The translations under genes and the position numbers were made by a program. A stretch of DNA of 64,000 bases. Origin: Ulvibacter litoralis (lineage in GTDB: Bacteria; Bacteroidota; Bacteroidia; Flavobacteriales; Flavobacteriaceae). Position 1 is the stretch's first letter; every line of letters starts with the position of its first letter. Shown here in pieces: positions 1-9,980 of this stretch. The stretch is taken from NCBI RefSeq assembly GCF_900102055.1, contig NZ_FNBA01000001.1, forward strand, positions 1,203,085 through 1,267,084, read 5' to 3'. The notes under the pieces are model-generated. The model had not been told where the DNA came from. It saw only the letters and a program-made list of their open reading frames with translations, and did not search any database.

Positions 1-2
1 AA

Positions 3-48
3 AACTACAAAAAGTATTTCATTCAGTTCTAACAAAAAATGAAATACC
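3..48 (-). terminator. Rho-independent terminator after pyc
   Basis: A perfect 10-bp inverted repeat (14-23 with 38-47) has a 14-nt loop. Read on the minus strand, the stem is followed by TTTTTG and further Ts. It lies about 60 bp past the pyc stop codon, in the non-coding stretch 1-104, and fits an intrinsic terminator for the leftward transcript. The stem is AT-rich, so its strength is uncertain. Confidence 0.6.
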
Positions 49-104
49 AATTGAATCATTCAAAAATATAACTCTTTAGTGTAAAATATGTTGTAAAAAA
101 GGTA

Positions 105-3100
105 TTACTCCACAGTCACTACCAAATCATTTTTAAACACCATCGTACCCGGCTTCAGCGTAATCGACTTTACTTTTCCTGCTTTGGTTGCGGTAACCGT
201 AGTTTCCATTTTCATCGCTTCAATAATAAACAACGGATCGTTCTTTTTTATTTCTTGCCCTTTTTTCACCAACACCTTATATAACATACCTTGTAACGGA
301 GCACCCATCTGACTTGCATCTGAAACATCTGCTTTTAGGTTTTCTATCTTTTTAATGTTTAGCGATTTGTCTAGCACTTCCACCAATCTGTTTTCTCCAT
401 TTACTTTGAAAAATACAATTCGCACTCCTTCATCATTGGCATTACCAATAGACAGCAGTTTTACAATGATCGTTTTTCCTGGTTCTAAATCGATCAGTAC
501 TTCTTGCCCTACCTTCATTCCGTAGAAAAAATTCTCGGTCGGTAAAATCGCTACATTTCCATATAAATTGTGTTTTTGGTGCGCGTCTTCAAAAACTCTT
601 GGGTATAAACTATAGGATAAGAAATCTTCAAATTCGATAGGTCGCGTAAAGCCTGGCTGAAATTTCTTCTGAAAGCTTTTATATTCAGCATTAAAATCGA
701 TGGGTTTTAAATGTGCATTCGGTCGGTCGGTATACGGTTCGTTGTTTTTCAGAATTATCTTCTGAAGCTCCTTCGGAAAGCCTCCTAAAGGTTGCCCTAA
801 ATCTCCTTTGAAAAAGTTTATCACCGATTCTGGAAACGAAATGTCTTGTCCGCGCTCCATCACATCTTGCGGACTTAAATCGTTAGTGACCATGAAAATG
901 GCCATGTCGCCTACAACCTTAGAACTTGGAGTTACTTTTACTAAGTTTCCGAAGAGGGTATTTACGTTTCCGTACATTTTTTTCACTTCGTCAAAACGAT
1001 CACCCAATCCTAAAGCGGTTGCTTGCGGGCGTAAATTTGAATATTGTCCTCCCGGAATTTCATGTTGATACACTTCTGCAGTTCCCGATTTTAAACCAGA
1101 TTCAAACGGATAGTACAATTCACGAACATCTTCCCAGTAATTTGAAAATTGATTCAAAGTATTGGTGTCAAAATGATGCGCACGCTCTTGGTGTTTCATC
1201 ATTTCTACAATTGAATTGAAATTAGGTTGCGAAGTAAGTCCCGACAAACCTCCCAAAGCAACATCTACCACATCAACTCCTGCTTCAATCGCTTTTAAAT
1301 AGGTGGCAGATTGAATGGAAGAAGTGTCGTGCGTATGCAAATGCAACGGAATGTTGAGCGTGTCTTTTAAAGCACCTACCAACTCGGTAGCAGCGTACGG
1401 ACTTAACAATCCGGCCATGTCTTTAATGGCAATCATGTGTGCGCCGGCATTCTCCAAGTCTTTTGCCAGTTGGGTGTAGTATTTTAAGTTGTATTTGGTT
1501 TCGTTTTTGTCTAAAATATTTCCGGTGTAACTAATAGCAGCTTCTGCAATACCCCCCGTTTTGTTTCGGACGAAGTTAATGCTAGGCTCCATCGCTTTTA
1601 CCCAGTTTAGAGAATCGAAAATTCGGAAAATATCAATTCCGTTTTCCCATGATTTTTCGATGAATTTTTCAATCAAGTTGTCTGGATATGCTTTGTATCC
1701 TACACCGTTGGAACCACGCAATAGCATCTGAAATAAGATGTTAGGCATCAGTTTCCGAAGTTGGCGTAAGCGCGTCCACGGACTTTCATGTAAAAAGCGC
1801 AAGGCTACGTCGAAAGTAGCACCTCCCCACATTTCGATACTAAAGGTGTTGGGGTGATTTTTCGCATAACTTTCAGCAACTTTCAACATATCGTACGAGC
1901 GCATTCGTGTTGCCAACAATGATTGGTGCGCATCTCGAATGGTAGTATCGGTATAATGTATTTTCTTTTCGTCTTTTAACCACGCACAAAATTTCTCTGG
2001 TCCAAGCTCGGTTAATAAGTCTTTTGTTCCTTTTGGGTAAGGCGCATTACTATCAAATTTTGGAATTTTTGCACTTCGGAAAATTTTACTGTCATCCTTA
2101 AACTTTACGTCTGGATTCCCATTTACGATCACCTCACCTAAATACTGCGTTATTTTTGAAGTACGATCCTGTGATAGTTTAATATTGAATAACTCGGGTG
2201 TATTCTGAATAAAATTAACCGAAGCCTTCCCTTCTTTGAAGGTTTCGTGCTGAATCACATTTTGAAGAAAATGGATATTGGTTTTCACTCCTCGAATACG
2301 AAATTCTTTTAAAGCACGCGTCATTTTCCGAACGGCTCCGTCTAAGGTTCTACCATGTGCAGAAACTTTTACCAACATCGAATCGAAAAACGGACTCACA
2401 CTATACGATTGGTAAATACTTCCAGCGTCTAGTCGAATTCCCATTCCTGAAGCCGAACGGTAGGTTGTAATGGTTCCGTAGTCTGGCGTAAAATCGTTTT
2501 CAGGATCTTCAGTAGTTAATCTACATTGCAGAGCAAAACCATAGGTTGCTAATGTATCTTGATCGTAAATTTTTATTTGTTTGTCGGAAAGTTTATAGCC
2601 TCCGGCAACAAAAATCTGCGTTTTAATAAGGTCAATTCCGGTCACCATTTCGGTCACGGTGTGCTCTACCTGAATACGAGGGTTCACTTCAATAAAATAG
2701 ACATTGTCCTCGCGATCTACTAAAAACTCTACGGTACCAACGTTGTTGTAATTAACTTCTTTAGCGATTGAAATCGCATAGGTATATAATTCATTTTTTA
2801 CTTTTTCTGAAACATTAAAAGAAGGCGCCACTTCTACCACTTTTTGGTGGCGACGTTGTACCGAGCAGTCCCGTTCAAATAAATGACGGATGTTTCCGTG
2901 GTTATCGGCTACAATCTGAACTTCAATATGCTTAGGGTCTTCTACATATTTCTCCAAAAACATGGTGTCGTCAGCAAAGGCATTCAACGATTCGTTTCGC
3001 GCCGAATCAAAATACAATTCAAGGTGTTCTGGGTTTCGTACAATTCGCATTCCTCGTCCACCACCACCAGAAGCAGCTTTCAGCATTAACGGATAGCCAA

Positions 3101-3557
3101 TTTTATCAGCTTCAGCTAAGGCAACTTTAAGTGATGTTAGTTCATTTTCGTTACTTTCAATAATAGGTACCTTACATTTTACAGCAATTTTCTTGGCCGT
3201 TATTTTATCGCCCAACGCATCCATCACTTCTGGATCTGGACCAATAAAAATAATGTTGTTTGCTTTACATTTTCGGGCGAATTCAGAATTTTCAGACAAG
3301 AAACCATAGCCAGGGTGAATGGCATCGACACCTTTCGATTTTGCCAAAGCAATAATCTGATCGCTGTCTAAATACGGTTTTAAAGGTTCATTGTTTTCTC
3401 CAATTTGATAAGCTTCATCGGCTTTATAGCGGTGTTGCGAATACCTGTCTTCGTAGGTAAATATAGCCACCGTTTGAATGTTGATTTCTGTACAAGCACG
3501 TAAAACTCTAATGGCAATTTCACCACGATTGGCAACTAAAACTTTCTTGATTTCCAT
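105..3557 (-). CDS. pyc: Pyruvate carboxylase
   Basis: Biotin- and ATP-dependent carboxylation of pyruvate to oxaloacetate, the main anaplerotic step feeding the TCA cycle; cytosolic. The 1150 residues match the usual single-chain length. The N-terminal biotin carboxylase domain (about 1-450) opens with VLVANRGEIA and has the ATP-grasp glycine-rich loop SGGGGRG near 165. The central carboxyltransferase domain (about 530-830) carries TTIRDAHQS. The C-terminal biotinyl domain has EAMKMET, with Lys1116 as the predicted biotinylated residue. All three catalytic parts are intact. The ATG start at 3557 places the conserved N-terminus correctly. It follows the GNAT gene by 86 bp on the same strand, which leaves room for its own promoter although no clear TAnnTTTG was found there. 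A hairpin terminator lies downstream. Confidence 0.97.
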   Translation of the reverse strand: MEIKKVLVANRGEIAIRVLRACTEINIQTVAIFTYEDRYSQHRYKADEAYQIGENNEPLKPYLDSDQIIALAKSKGVDAIHPGYGFLSENSEFARKCKANNIIFIGPDPEVMDALGDKITAKKIAVKCKVPIIESNENELTSLKVALAEADKIGYPLMLKAASGGGGRGMRIVRNPEHLELYFDSARNESLNAFADDTMFLEKYVEDPKHIEVQIVADNHGNIRHLFERDCSVQRRHQKVVEVAPSFNVSEKVKNELYTYAISIAKEVNYNNVGTVEFLVDREDNVYFIEVNPRIQVEHTVTEMVTGIDLIKTQIFVAGGYKLSDKQIKIYDQDTLATYGFALQCRLTTEDPENDFTPDYGTITTYRSASGMGIRLDAGSIYQSYSVSPFFDSMLVKVSAHGRTLDGAVRKMTRALKEFRIRGVKTNIHFLQNVIQHETFKEGKASVNFIQNTPELFNIKLSQDRTSKITQYLGEVIVNGNPDVKFKDDSKIFRSAKIPKFDSNAPYPKGTKDLLTELGPEKFCAWLKDEKKIHYTDTTIRDAHQSLLATRMRSYDMLKVAESYAKNHPNTFSIEMWGGATFDVALRFLHESPWTRLRQLRKLMPNILFQMLLRGSNGVGYKAYPDNLIEKFIEKSWENGIDIFRIFDSLNWVKAMEPSINFVRNKTGGIAEAAISYTGNILDKNETKYNLKYYTQLAKDLENAGAHMIAIKDMAGLLSPYAATELVGALKDTLNIPLHLHTHDTSSIQSATYLKAIEAGVDVVDVALGGLSGLTSQPNFNSIVEMMKHQERAHHFDTNTLNQFSNYWEDVRELYYPFESGLKSGTAEVYQHEIPGGQYSNLRPQATALGLGDRFDEVKKMYGNVNTLFGNLVKVTPSSKVVGDMAIFMVTNDLSPQDVMERGQDISFPESVINFFKGDLGQPLGGFPKELQKIILKNNEPYTDRPNAHLKPIDFNAEYKSFQKKFQPGFTRPIEFEDFLSYSLYPRVFEDAHQKHNLYGNVAILPTENFFYGMKVGQEVLIDLEPGKTIIVKLLSIGNANDEGVRIVFFKVNGENRLVEVLDKSLNIKKIENLKADVSDASQMGAPLQGMLYKVLVKKGQEIKKNDPLFIIEAMKMETTVTATKAGKVKSITLKPGTMVFKNDLVVTVE

Positions 3558-3643
3558 GAAACTAATGAATTATGAATGAACGATTCTGTGATTTCGTTAA
3601 AGATACAATTTACTATGCATGCACAGCAAATTTTAAAGTAATT

Positions 3644-4096
3644 TTATTTTACTGTTTTTTCAAAGCAAACACTGTTTTCAGCGGCGGCATATTGCCCGTA
3701 ATTGGGAATGATTTTGTAACCGTTTTTTTTGTATAGCTGTATGGCTTCTGGTTGTTTTAGGCCTGTTTCTAGAATGCATTTTTGAAACGATAGTTCCTTT
3801 GCCCAGAGTTCTAATTCGGCAAGTATTTTGGTGGCGATTCCTTTTCCTCTACTTTCTGGAGCGGTGTACATTCTTTTTACTTCGGCGGCGGCAGTATCGT
3901 ATTTTTTAATAGCGCCACAACCTAGAGGGAGTTTACCATTGTAGGCTACAACAACGTGCTTTATGGTGTCTAATCCATTAAATTGATGGTAAAAATCGTG
4001 TTCGTCTCCGTCTCTAATGGCTAAATCTTCATCTAATTTAGACACTAGTTTTTTAAAATTCTCATCTTCTGAATTTGTCCGAATTAAGGTAATCAT
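3644..4096 (-). CDS. GNAT family N-acetyltransferase
   Basis: Predicted acetyl-CoA-dependent N-acetyltransferase of 150 residues, a normal length for a single GNAT domain. Motif A, the acetyl-CoA pyrophosphate-binding loop, is visible as SRGKGIATKIL (about 82-92), preceded by a beta-strand ending VKRMYT. A motif B-like LYKKNGYKII lies near 121-130. The substrate cannot be read from sequence; free amino acids, small amines and antibiotics are all possible. The start lies 5 bp after the stop of the upstream unknown gene (4102-5160), so the two are probably co-transcribed. Confidence 0.85.
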   Translation of the reverse strand: MITLIRTNSEDENFKKLVSKLDEDLAIRDGDEHDFYHQFNGLDTIKHVVVAYNGKLPLGCGAIKKYDTAAAEVKRMYTAPESRGKGIATKILAELELWAKELSFQKCILETGLKQPEAIQLYKKNGYKIIPNYGQYAAAENSVCFEKTVK

Positions 4097-4101
4097 AGCT
4101 A

Positions 4102-5160
4102 CTACTTTATAATGTATGGGTTTTCGTTTTTGTAATTTCGAATGATAAAATCCAACGCACTATGTAAAATATCGCCCATATTTAACGATTTTTTGAAATT
4201 CACATCTCCTGTAAGGTCAAAAAGATGATCTTTTAATTGGTTTATTTTATCGAGACTAGAAATTTGGTCTGCTTTCATGCAGTTTATTAAACCTTTCAAA
4301 CGTTTTTTTTCACTTACAGCCCTTTTTGCTAATAACGACCGTTCTTCTAATTTGTATTGTAGAATAGAGGATTCTTTGAGCGAACTTAAAGTCATTTTGA
4401 CTAGTTTATTGTTCTCTTTCAAAAATTGAGGCATGTATACCTTTATATTGCCTTCATAACTTTGTTGGTCAAAATCGATAGCTCTAATTCGGTATTGTAT
4501 GCGGTCAAAATCGTGGGTTAACACCATCACATAATTGTACGAACGCATATCGCCTAGAAGTCGGACAAAACAACGTTCGTTAAATTTTACGAACTCCTTT
4601 GCGATTTCTTTTTTGTCTCTATCTGAACAGTCATCTAAATTTTTATTGATAAAATCATCACCTGGAATCCCAGAGATATGTTCTTCAATTACAGTGTTTC
4701 CGTGCACTAAAAAGTTGATGTGATTTGGAGATAAGAGGTGTTCCAGTTCTAGTCCATAAATTCGGGAAGCATCTGCTTTTTTTATATATAGGAAAAGATA
4801 ATTGTCATTTAAAATATTCCGAACCTTCACTCGAAACGGTTTTGTGTTTCCAAAAGTGCAATAATCAATGCTGTCAATCGAGAGGTACGGAAGCACAACA
4901 TCGCTACCATCTGCGTGTAAAATGTTGTACATTCTTTTTAAACTCACTTCAATTTCGTCCCGCTCCGATTCAGAATAATAGGCACTTACCCAAAGGGTGT
5001 CTTTTCCGTCTTTATCATAAATAGAAACAACTCCTTGAAACCGAAGTAAATCGTCATAATAAATAGGAATTTTTATGTTCCGTCCATGACGTGTTAAGTA
5101 AGCCGATAGCTTTTCGGTGATTTCATAGGCAGGTTTTTTTTTGGAGATAAGTTTTTTCAT
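4102..5160 (-). CDS. Conserved unknown with kinase-like motif pattern
   Basis: A 352-residue protein I do not recognise as a named family. No signal peptide or membrane segment is seen, so it is probably cytosolic. The order of certain motifs resembles a divergent protein-kinase/aminoglycoside-kinase fold: a Lys pair at 127-128 (YIKK) with a Glu at 138-140, a hinge-like EEHISG at 159-164, a catalytic-loop-like GDMRSYN at 203-209, and AIDFD at 227-231 in the place of the metal-binding DFG/DFD. The canonical His or Asp of HxDxxxxN is replaced by Gly-Asp, as in some atypical small-molecule kinases. The last 120 residues are helical and unassigned. It sits 5 bp upstream of the GNAT gene. The kinase reading is inference; fold and activity are unproven. 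Confidence 0.75.
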   Translation of the reverse strand: MKKLISKKKPAYEITEKLSAYLTRHGRNIKIPIYYDDLLRFQGVVSIYDKDGKDTLWVSAYYSESERDEIEVSLKRMYNILHADGSDVVLPYLSIDSIDYCTFGNTKPFRVKVRNILNDNYLFLYIKKADASRIYGLELEHLLSPNHINFLVHGNTVIEEHISGIPGDDFINKNLDDCSDRDKKEIAKEFVKFNERCFVRLLGDMRSYNYVMVLTHDFDRIQYRIRAIDFDQQSYEGNIKVYMPQFLKENNKLVKMTLSSLKESSILQYKLEERSLLAKRAVSEKKRLKGLINCMKADQISSLDKINQLKDHLFDLTGDVNFKKSLNMGDILHSALDFIIRNYKNENPYIIK

Positions 5161-5203
5161 GGCTTCAGGAAATAAGCCTAAAGATATGTATTAAAAAACA
5201 CTA

Positions 5204-6778
5204 TTACTCTTTCACAAACTTTTTTAAAGCCACATTTTTACCTGAATAGAACTGGATATAATACACACCTGTGGCTAAACTTGAAACATCTACGTTTGGA
5301 GAAATGGTATCAACTTCCCATTGTAATAAACGACTTCCCGTTATTGAATAAATGTTTATTTGGTCTATGGTTTGATCTTGAGTGTTGATTTGTAATGTGT
5401 TTTTAGTAGGGTTGGGGTAGATTGTTATTGCAGTATTAAATGGGTTTTCTGAAAGACCTAATGTTTGAGTATGTTTAAGTATCCAAAAATCCTGTTCTCC
5501 ACGAGAGTCTTCAGTTTTATCGCCTGAGATATTCGAGCTCGAATTACCACCTAAAACGAAACTTCCATCAGCTGCTTGTACAATAGATAATATACCATCA
5601 ATTTCATTTCCGCCAATGCCATTTTGCCACTCAATAATACCTACGTTATTTAATTTCACGATCCAAACATCATAATTTCCATGTCCATTTTCGTTTTTAT
5701 CTCCTGAAATGTTAGACCTTGAAAACCCACCTATTAAATAGCCCCCATCCGTTGTTTGCTGGGCGGCGTACGAATTATCAATGTCATTCCCACCTATCGT
5801 ATTTTGCCATTCGATTGTTCCATTAGCATCCAACTTAACAACCCAATAGTCTGAACTGCCTTGCGAATTTTCAGTTTTTTCACCTGAAATATCAGAAATA
5901 GATATGCCTGTTAATAAATAACCCCCGTCTGATGATTGGAGTATAGAAAATAAAACGTCGTCTTGGTTTCCCCCAATTGTTTTGTCCCATTCAATGTCTC
6001 CTGAAGAATTTATTTTCACCGCCCAATAATCAAATTGACCTCTTGAGTTTTCAGTTTTATTTCCAGAAATATTTGAATCTGAATATCCTCCAAGGATACA
6101 ACCTCCATCTGAGGTACTAGCCATTGCTTCTATGGAGTCTGAATTATCACCCCCAATCGTATTTTGCCATAAAATGTTTCCAGAAAAGTCCAATTTTAGA
6201 AGCCAGTAATCATCAGATCCCCATGAATTATTGGTTTTGTCGCCTGAAATGTCTGAATCAGAGGTTCCACATACATAATACCCATCAGTAGTAACTCTAA
6301 TTTGTGGAAACCATTCAATACCTGAACCTCCGATAGTTTTATCCCATAGCACATTTCCTAAGGAATCCAATTTTACGATCCAATAATCGATTGGCCCTTT
6401 TCTGTCTTCAGTTTTATCTCCCGAAATATCCGAACTCGAATTTGCGCTAATAATGTATCCTCCATCTGGAGTCAATTCAATCGAATAAAGAGAATCAGTG
6501 CCATTTCCACCAATTGAATTTTGCCATTCAATATCTCCATTACTATCAATTTTTATTATCCATAGATCAAAATGACCATTTGAGTTTTCAGTCTTATCCC
6601 CTGAAATATCAGAGATTGAAGAACCTCCCAAAATATACCCTCCATCTGGTGTTTGCTTTAAATCGTGAAAATTTTCCATTTGGCTTCCTCCAAAAGTTTT
6701 CTGCCAAAGAATGTTTGGGTCTTGAGCGTAAGTGTATGTTGAAAGTAGTATTGCTAAAAGAGTAAGTATTCTTTTCAT
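5204..6778 (-). CDS. T9SS-sorted secreted protein with seven tandem repeats
   Basis: A 524-residue secreted protein. A signal peptide (about 1-18, ending TYAQ) is followed by seven tandem repeats of about 60 residues. Each has the form xIxWQxTIGG, then TPDGGYIxGG, then SxISGDKTE, then DYWIVKLDxxG; these probably build a beta-propeller. The last 80 residues form a type A sorting domain of the type IX secretion system, with the marker YPNPT and a terminal LATGVYYIQF followed by KKFVKE. The family is typically exported and anchored or released at the cell surface in Bacteroidota. Function is unknown; ligand binding or adhesion is possible. The gene is followed at 43 bp by 4102-5160 on the same strand. 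Confidence 0.9.
   Translation of the reverse strand: MKRILTLLAILLSTYTYAQDPNILWQKTFGGSQMENFHDLKQTPDGGYILGGSSISDISGDKTENSNGHFDLWIIKIDSNGDIEWQNSIGGNGTDSLYSIELTPDGGYIISANSSSDISGDKTEDRKGPIDYWIVKLDSLGNVLWDKTIGGSGIEWFPQIRVTTDGYYVCGTSDSDISGDKTNNSWGSDDYWLLKLDFSGNILWQNTIGGDNSDSIEAMASTSDGGCILGGYSDSNISGNKTENSRGQFDYWAVKINSSGDIEWDKTIGGNQDDVLFSILQSSDGGYLLTGISISDISGEKTENSQGSSDYWVVKLDANGTIEWQNTIGGNDIDNSYAAQQTTDGGYLIGGFSRSNISGDKNENGHGNYDVWIVKLNNVGIIEWQNGIGGNEIDGILSIVQAADGSFVLGGNSSSNISGDKTEDSRGEQDFWILKHTQTLGLSENPFNTAITIYPNPTKNTLQINTQDQTIDQINIYSITGSRLLQWEVDTISPNVDVSSLATGVYYIQFYSGKNVALKKFVKE
5440..6750 (-). repeat. Seven intragenic repeats of about 180 bp
   Basis: The seven 60-residue units of the T9SS protein remain similar at DNA level; for example, variants of TTTTATCGCCTGAAAT recur about every 180 bp. 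Such an array can expand or contract by slipped pairing or recombination. Boundaries are approximate. Confidence 0.75.
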
Positions 6779-7020
6779 ATTCTTTAATTGAGGTCTGATA
6801 TAGATTATCAGGGTGTAAAATACATAATTCCTACAAATTAAGAAACCTAGTAAAAACTTATTAATAAGGGTGTTTTTTTATAACAGTTTTGAATATGCAA
6901 AATAGTTAAAACATAAAAAAGGAGCTGTTTTAAATGTTAAAATTGTCTTAAAGAGATTAAATTACTGTCACGGACCCAACTTTAAGAAGTCTTTAACACA
7001 CATCAATCAATCAACCCATC

Positions 7021-9726
7021 ATGTTTTATAATCGTATACTATTGACAGTTCTTCTTTTTTGTTCTTTTCAATTCATCGTTGCTCAAGACGAAAAAGTTTC
7101 CGAACCTGCCTCGCCAGAAGGCAAGGAAAAAAAACAAACCATCGCTAAAAGAATCTACACAACCCATCCTTTTGAAGGCGTTGAACCTCCAAAAATAGAC
7201 GGTGTACTAGACGATGCCGCTTGGGATGTAGTGGAATGGAGTAGCGATTATGTTCAAAATGAACCTCATAACGGAGCAGCACCCACCGAACAAACCAAAT
7301 TGAAAATTACCTATGACGATAAAAATCTGTATGTTGCTTTTCTATGTCTCGATACAGACCCTGACGGAATTGTAAAACGCTTATCGCGCCGCGATGGCTT
7401 TGAAGGCGATTGGGTAGAATTGAATATCGATAGTTACAATGATGATCGTACCGGGTTTTCATTTACCATCACAGCTGCAGGCGTAAAAGGAGACGAGTTT
7501 ATTTCTAGAAACGGAAATAACTGGGACGGAAGTTGGAATCCTATTTGGTATGTAAAAACGGCTATTACTTCGGAAGGGTGGGTCGCAGAAATGCGCATTC
7601 CGTTAAGTCAGTTGCGATTTGGAAATGAAGAAGAGCAGGTATGGGGAATTCAATCGACACGACGTTATTTTAGAGGGGAAGAGCGCTCACTTTGGCAACC
7701 TATTGTGCAAAACGCACCAGGTTGGGTAAGTGAATTTGGAGAGCTTAGAGGAATTAAAGGAATAAAACCTCAAAAGCAAATTGAAATTCAACCCTATGCA
7801 TTGGGACAACTAGATACCTACGAGCAAGAAGCAGGAAATCCTTTTCGTGATGGAAATGATGTCATGGGAGCTGTTGGATTGGATGCGAAAATTGGAATTA
7901 CAAACGACCTTACATTAGATTTAACGATTAATCCAGACTTCGGACAAGTAGATGCAGACCCTGGAGCAATTGCTTTGGATGGTTTTGAAATATTTTTTGA
8001 CGAACGACGTCCGTTTTTTGTGGAAAACAAAAACATTTTCGATTATGAGTTTGGGGGAAATCAGGACAATTTATTTTTCTCTCGTCGTATTGGAAGAAGC
8101 CCACAAGGAAATACCACTACAGACGATGCGAAAGGGGAGTTTGAAGATTTCCCAAACAACAGCACCATATTAGGAGCCGCAAAATTTAGTGGTAAAACCA
8201 AAAATGGCTGGTCTATTGGCGTGTTAGAAAGTGTAACGGCAAAAGAGTATTCAGAAATTGAGCTAGACGACCGAGAATCAGTTTTAAACGAGCTGCCTGA
8301 ACGAGGAACGGAACGAAAAGAATTGGTAGAACCGTTAACCAATTATTTGGTGGGGCGTGTTCAAAAAGATTTTAATAAACGCAATAGTTTTATTGGAGGA
8401 ATTTTCACGGCCACAAACCGTGATTTGGAAGACAATCTTTCGTTTTTACATAAAAGTGCGTATACTGGAGGAATAGATTTTAAGCATAACTGGAAAGAAC
8501 GTAAATATTATATTGAAGGGAGTGCCGTGTTAAGTAAGGTAAGCGGAAGCCCAGAGGCCATCACTGAAACACAACAATCTATTGTACACTTATTTCAACG
8601 TACCGATGCGGGACACGTATCGTTAGACACGACCAAAACCTCTTTAACAGGTACTGGAGGGCGCTTGGAGATTGGAAAAGGCAGTGGTAATTTTCAATAT
8701 GAATTTGGAGGAAACTGGCGCTCTCCAGAGTTAGAACTAAATGATATCGGCTTTTTACGTCAGGCCGATGAAGTGCGACAATATGCAAGTGTCATACAAC
8801 TTTTTAACACACCTACTAGCTGGTACCGTCGTGCAAACATGTCTTTGTACCAATCGACCACGTATGATTTTGAAGGAAATTTCAACGCTTTTTATTATCA
8901 ATTTAATGCTTTTGTAAATCTCAAAAACAATTGGTTTGTAGAAGCGGGCGCAGAAAATAACGGAAGAAATTATAGCAAATCCTTTTTACGTGGCGGACCA
9001 AGATTTAAAAGCAATGGAGACAACCTTGGTTTTGTGTATGCAGGAACCGATTCTCGGAAAAAACTAAGCACTACGGTTGGATATGTATTTGGGCAAGCCA
9101 GAGAGAAAAATTATTCGTTTACGCGGTATGAACTTCGGTTACAATACCAACCTTTAAATTCGTTGCGTTTAAATATGACGACAAAATACGAGTCGCGACC
9201 TCATAAAACACAGTATGTAGCACAACGAGATTTTAATGACACAAAAAGATATATTACAGGAAACATAGATTTTGAAACCATTAGTACGGTGTTTCGAGTA
9301 AACTATACTATAAACCCGAATCTATCAATTCAATATTACGGAGAGCCGTTTATTGCAAGAGGACGCTACTCTGACTTTAATTATGTAAAAGATCCTACAG
9401 GAAAAAATATAAACGATCGCGTTCAAACCTTCGGCGACAATCAAATTTCATTTCAAGAGGACTCGTATAATGTAGACGAAGATGCTGATGGCACTACTGA
9501 TTATTCCTTCGGAAAGCCAGATTTTACAGCAGCACAATATAGATCTAATATAGTAGTGCGTTGGGAATACATTCCAGGGTCAGAGATATTTTTCGTGTGG
9601 TCTCAAGGAATTGATGGTTCTGGTGACGGAAGCAATGATTTTGGGAAAATAATTGACACTCAGATTTTTGGACAAAAACCACAAAACACATTTTTGGTAA
9701 AAGCAACTTACAGATTTGTGTTATAA
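7021..9726 (+). CDS. DUF5916 outer-membrane protein with CBM9-like domain
   Basis: A 901-residue protein with a signal peptide (about 1-22, ending FIVAQ). A carbohydrate-binding family 9-like beta-sandwich (about 45-240) follows, marked by PPKIDGVLDDAAWD and later RMPLSQLRF. The long remainder matches the DUF5916 arrangement, including DERRPFFVENKNIF and many alternating beta-strands, and ends in an aromatic-containing TYRFVL typical of an outer-membrane barrel. The family is widespread in marine Bacteroidota, but its substrate and function are not established. The gene stands alone, divergent from the T9SS gene (242-bp gap) and followed by three hairpin/T-run structures. Confidence 0.88.
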   Translation: MFYNRILLTVLLFCSFQFIVAQDEKVSEPASPEGKEKKQTIAKRIYTTHPFEGVEPPKIDGVLDDAAWDVVEWSSDYVQNEPHNGAAPTEQTKLKITYDDKNLYVAFLCLDTDPDGIVKRLSRRDGFEGDWVELNIDSYNDDRTGFSFTITAAGVKGDEFISRNGNNWDGSWNPIWYVKTAITSEGWVAEMRIPLSQLRFGNEEEQVWGIQSTRRYFRGEERSLWQPIVQNAPGWVSEFGELRGIKGIKPQKQIEIQPYALGQLDTYEQEAGNPFRDGNDVMGAVGLDAKIGITNDLTLDLTINPDFGQVDADPGAIALDGFEIFFDERRPFFVENKNIFDYEFGGNQDNLFFSRRIGRSPQGNTTTDDAKGEFEDFPNNSTILGAAKFSGKTKNGWSIGVLESVTAKEYSEIELDDRESVLNELPERGTERKELVEPLTNYLVGRVQKDFNKRNSFIGGIFTATNRDLEDNLSFLHKSAYTGGIDFKHNWKERKYYIEGSAVLSKVSGSPEAITETQQSIVHLFQRTDAGHVSLDTTKTSLTGTGGRLEIGKGSGNFQYEFGGNWRSPELELNDIGFLRQADEVRQYASVIQLFNTPTSWYRRANMSLYQSTTYDFEGNFNAFYYQFNAFVNLKNNWFVEAGAENNGRNYSKSFLRGGPRFKSNGDNLGFVYAGTDSRKKLSTTVGYVFGQAREKNYSFTRYELRLQYQPLNSLRLNMTTKYESRPHKTQYVAQRDFNDTKRYITGNIDFETISTVFRVNYTINPNLSIQYYGEPFIARGRYSDFNYVKDPTGKNINDRVQTFGDNQISFQEDSYNVDEDADGTTDYSFGKPDFTAAQYRSNIVVRWEYIPGSEIFFVWSQGIDGSGDGSNDFGKIIDTQIFGQKPQNTFLVKATYRFVL

Positions 9727-9840
9727 GAATAGGGTTTTAGTCGAAAAAGAGGTGTGTTTAAGCGAAAACAACTTTTGTTAAATGGTAATAGTTAGGTAGT
9801 TGTTCTTTCTATGTATAGATTTGAAATAGGTTAGTTATAA

Positions 9841-9887
9841 GGCTTACAATAAATGTAATTTGTGAGGAATTACGTAAGCCCTTTTTC
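9841..9887 (+). terminator. Hairpin with T-run, first of three
   Basis: GGCTTAC (9841-9847) pairs with GTAAGCC (9874-9880), and the inner GTAATT (9855-9860) pairs with AATTAC (9868-9873). A 7-nt bulge lies on the left arm and a TGTGAGG loop at the tip. CTTTTTC follows. It is 114 bp after the DUF5916 stop and is the likely intrinsic terminator for that gene. Confidence 0.65.
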
Positions 9888-9904
9888 ATAATAATTTGGT
9901 TAAG

Positions 9905-9943
9905 ACGCATGTTTTTTATAGTACATGTTTGGCGTTCTTTTTT
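9905..9943 (+). terminator. Hairpin with T-run, second of three
   Basis: A weaker bulged stem: ACGC (9905-9908) with GCGT (9932-9935) and ATGT (9909-9912) with ACAT (9923-9926), followed by C and a run of seven or more Ts. It could be a backup terminator or the 3' end of a small RNA. Confidence 0.35.
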
Positions 9944-9980
9944 TACTACTTGACAGGGTTTATGTAGAGCGTTTTTAAAT

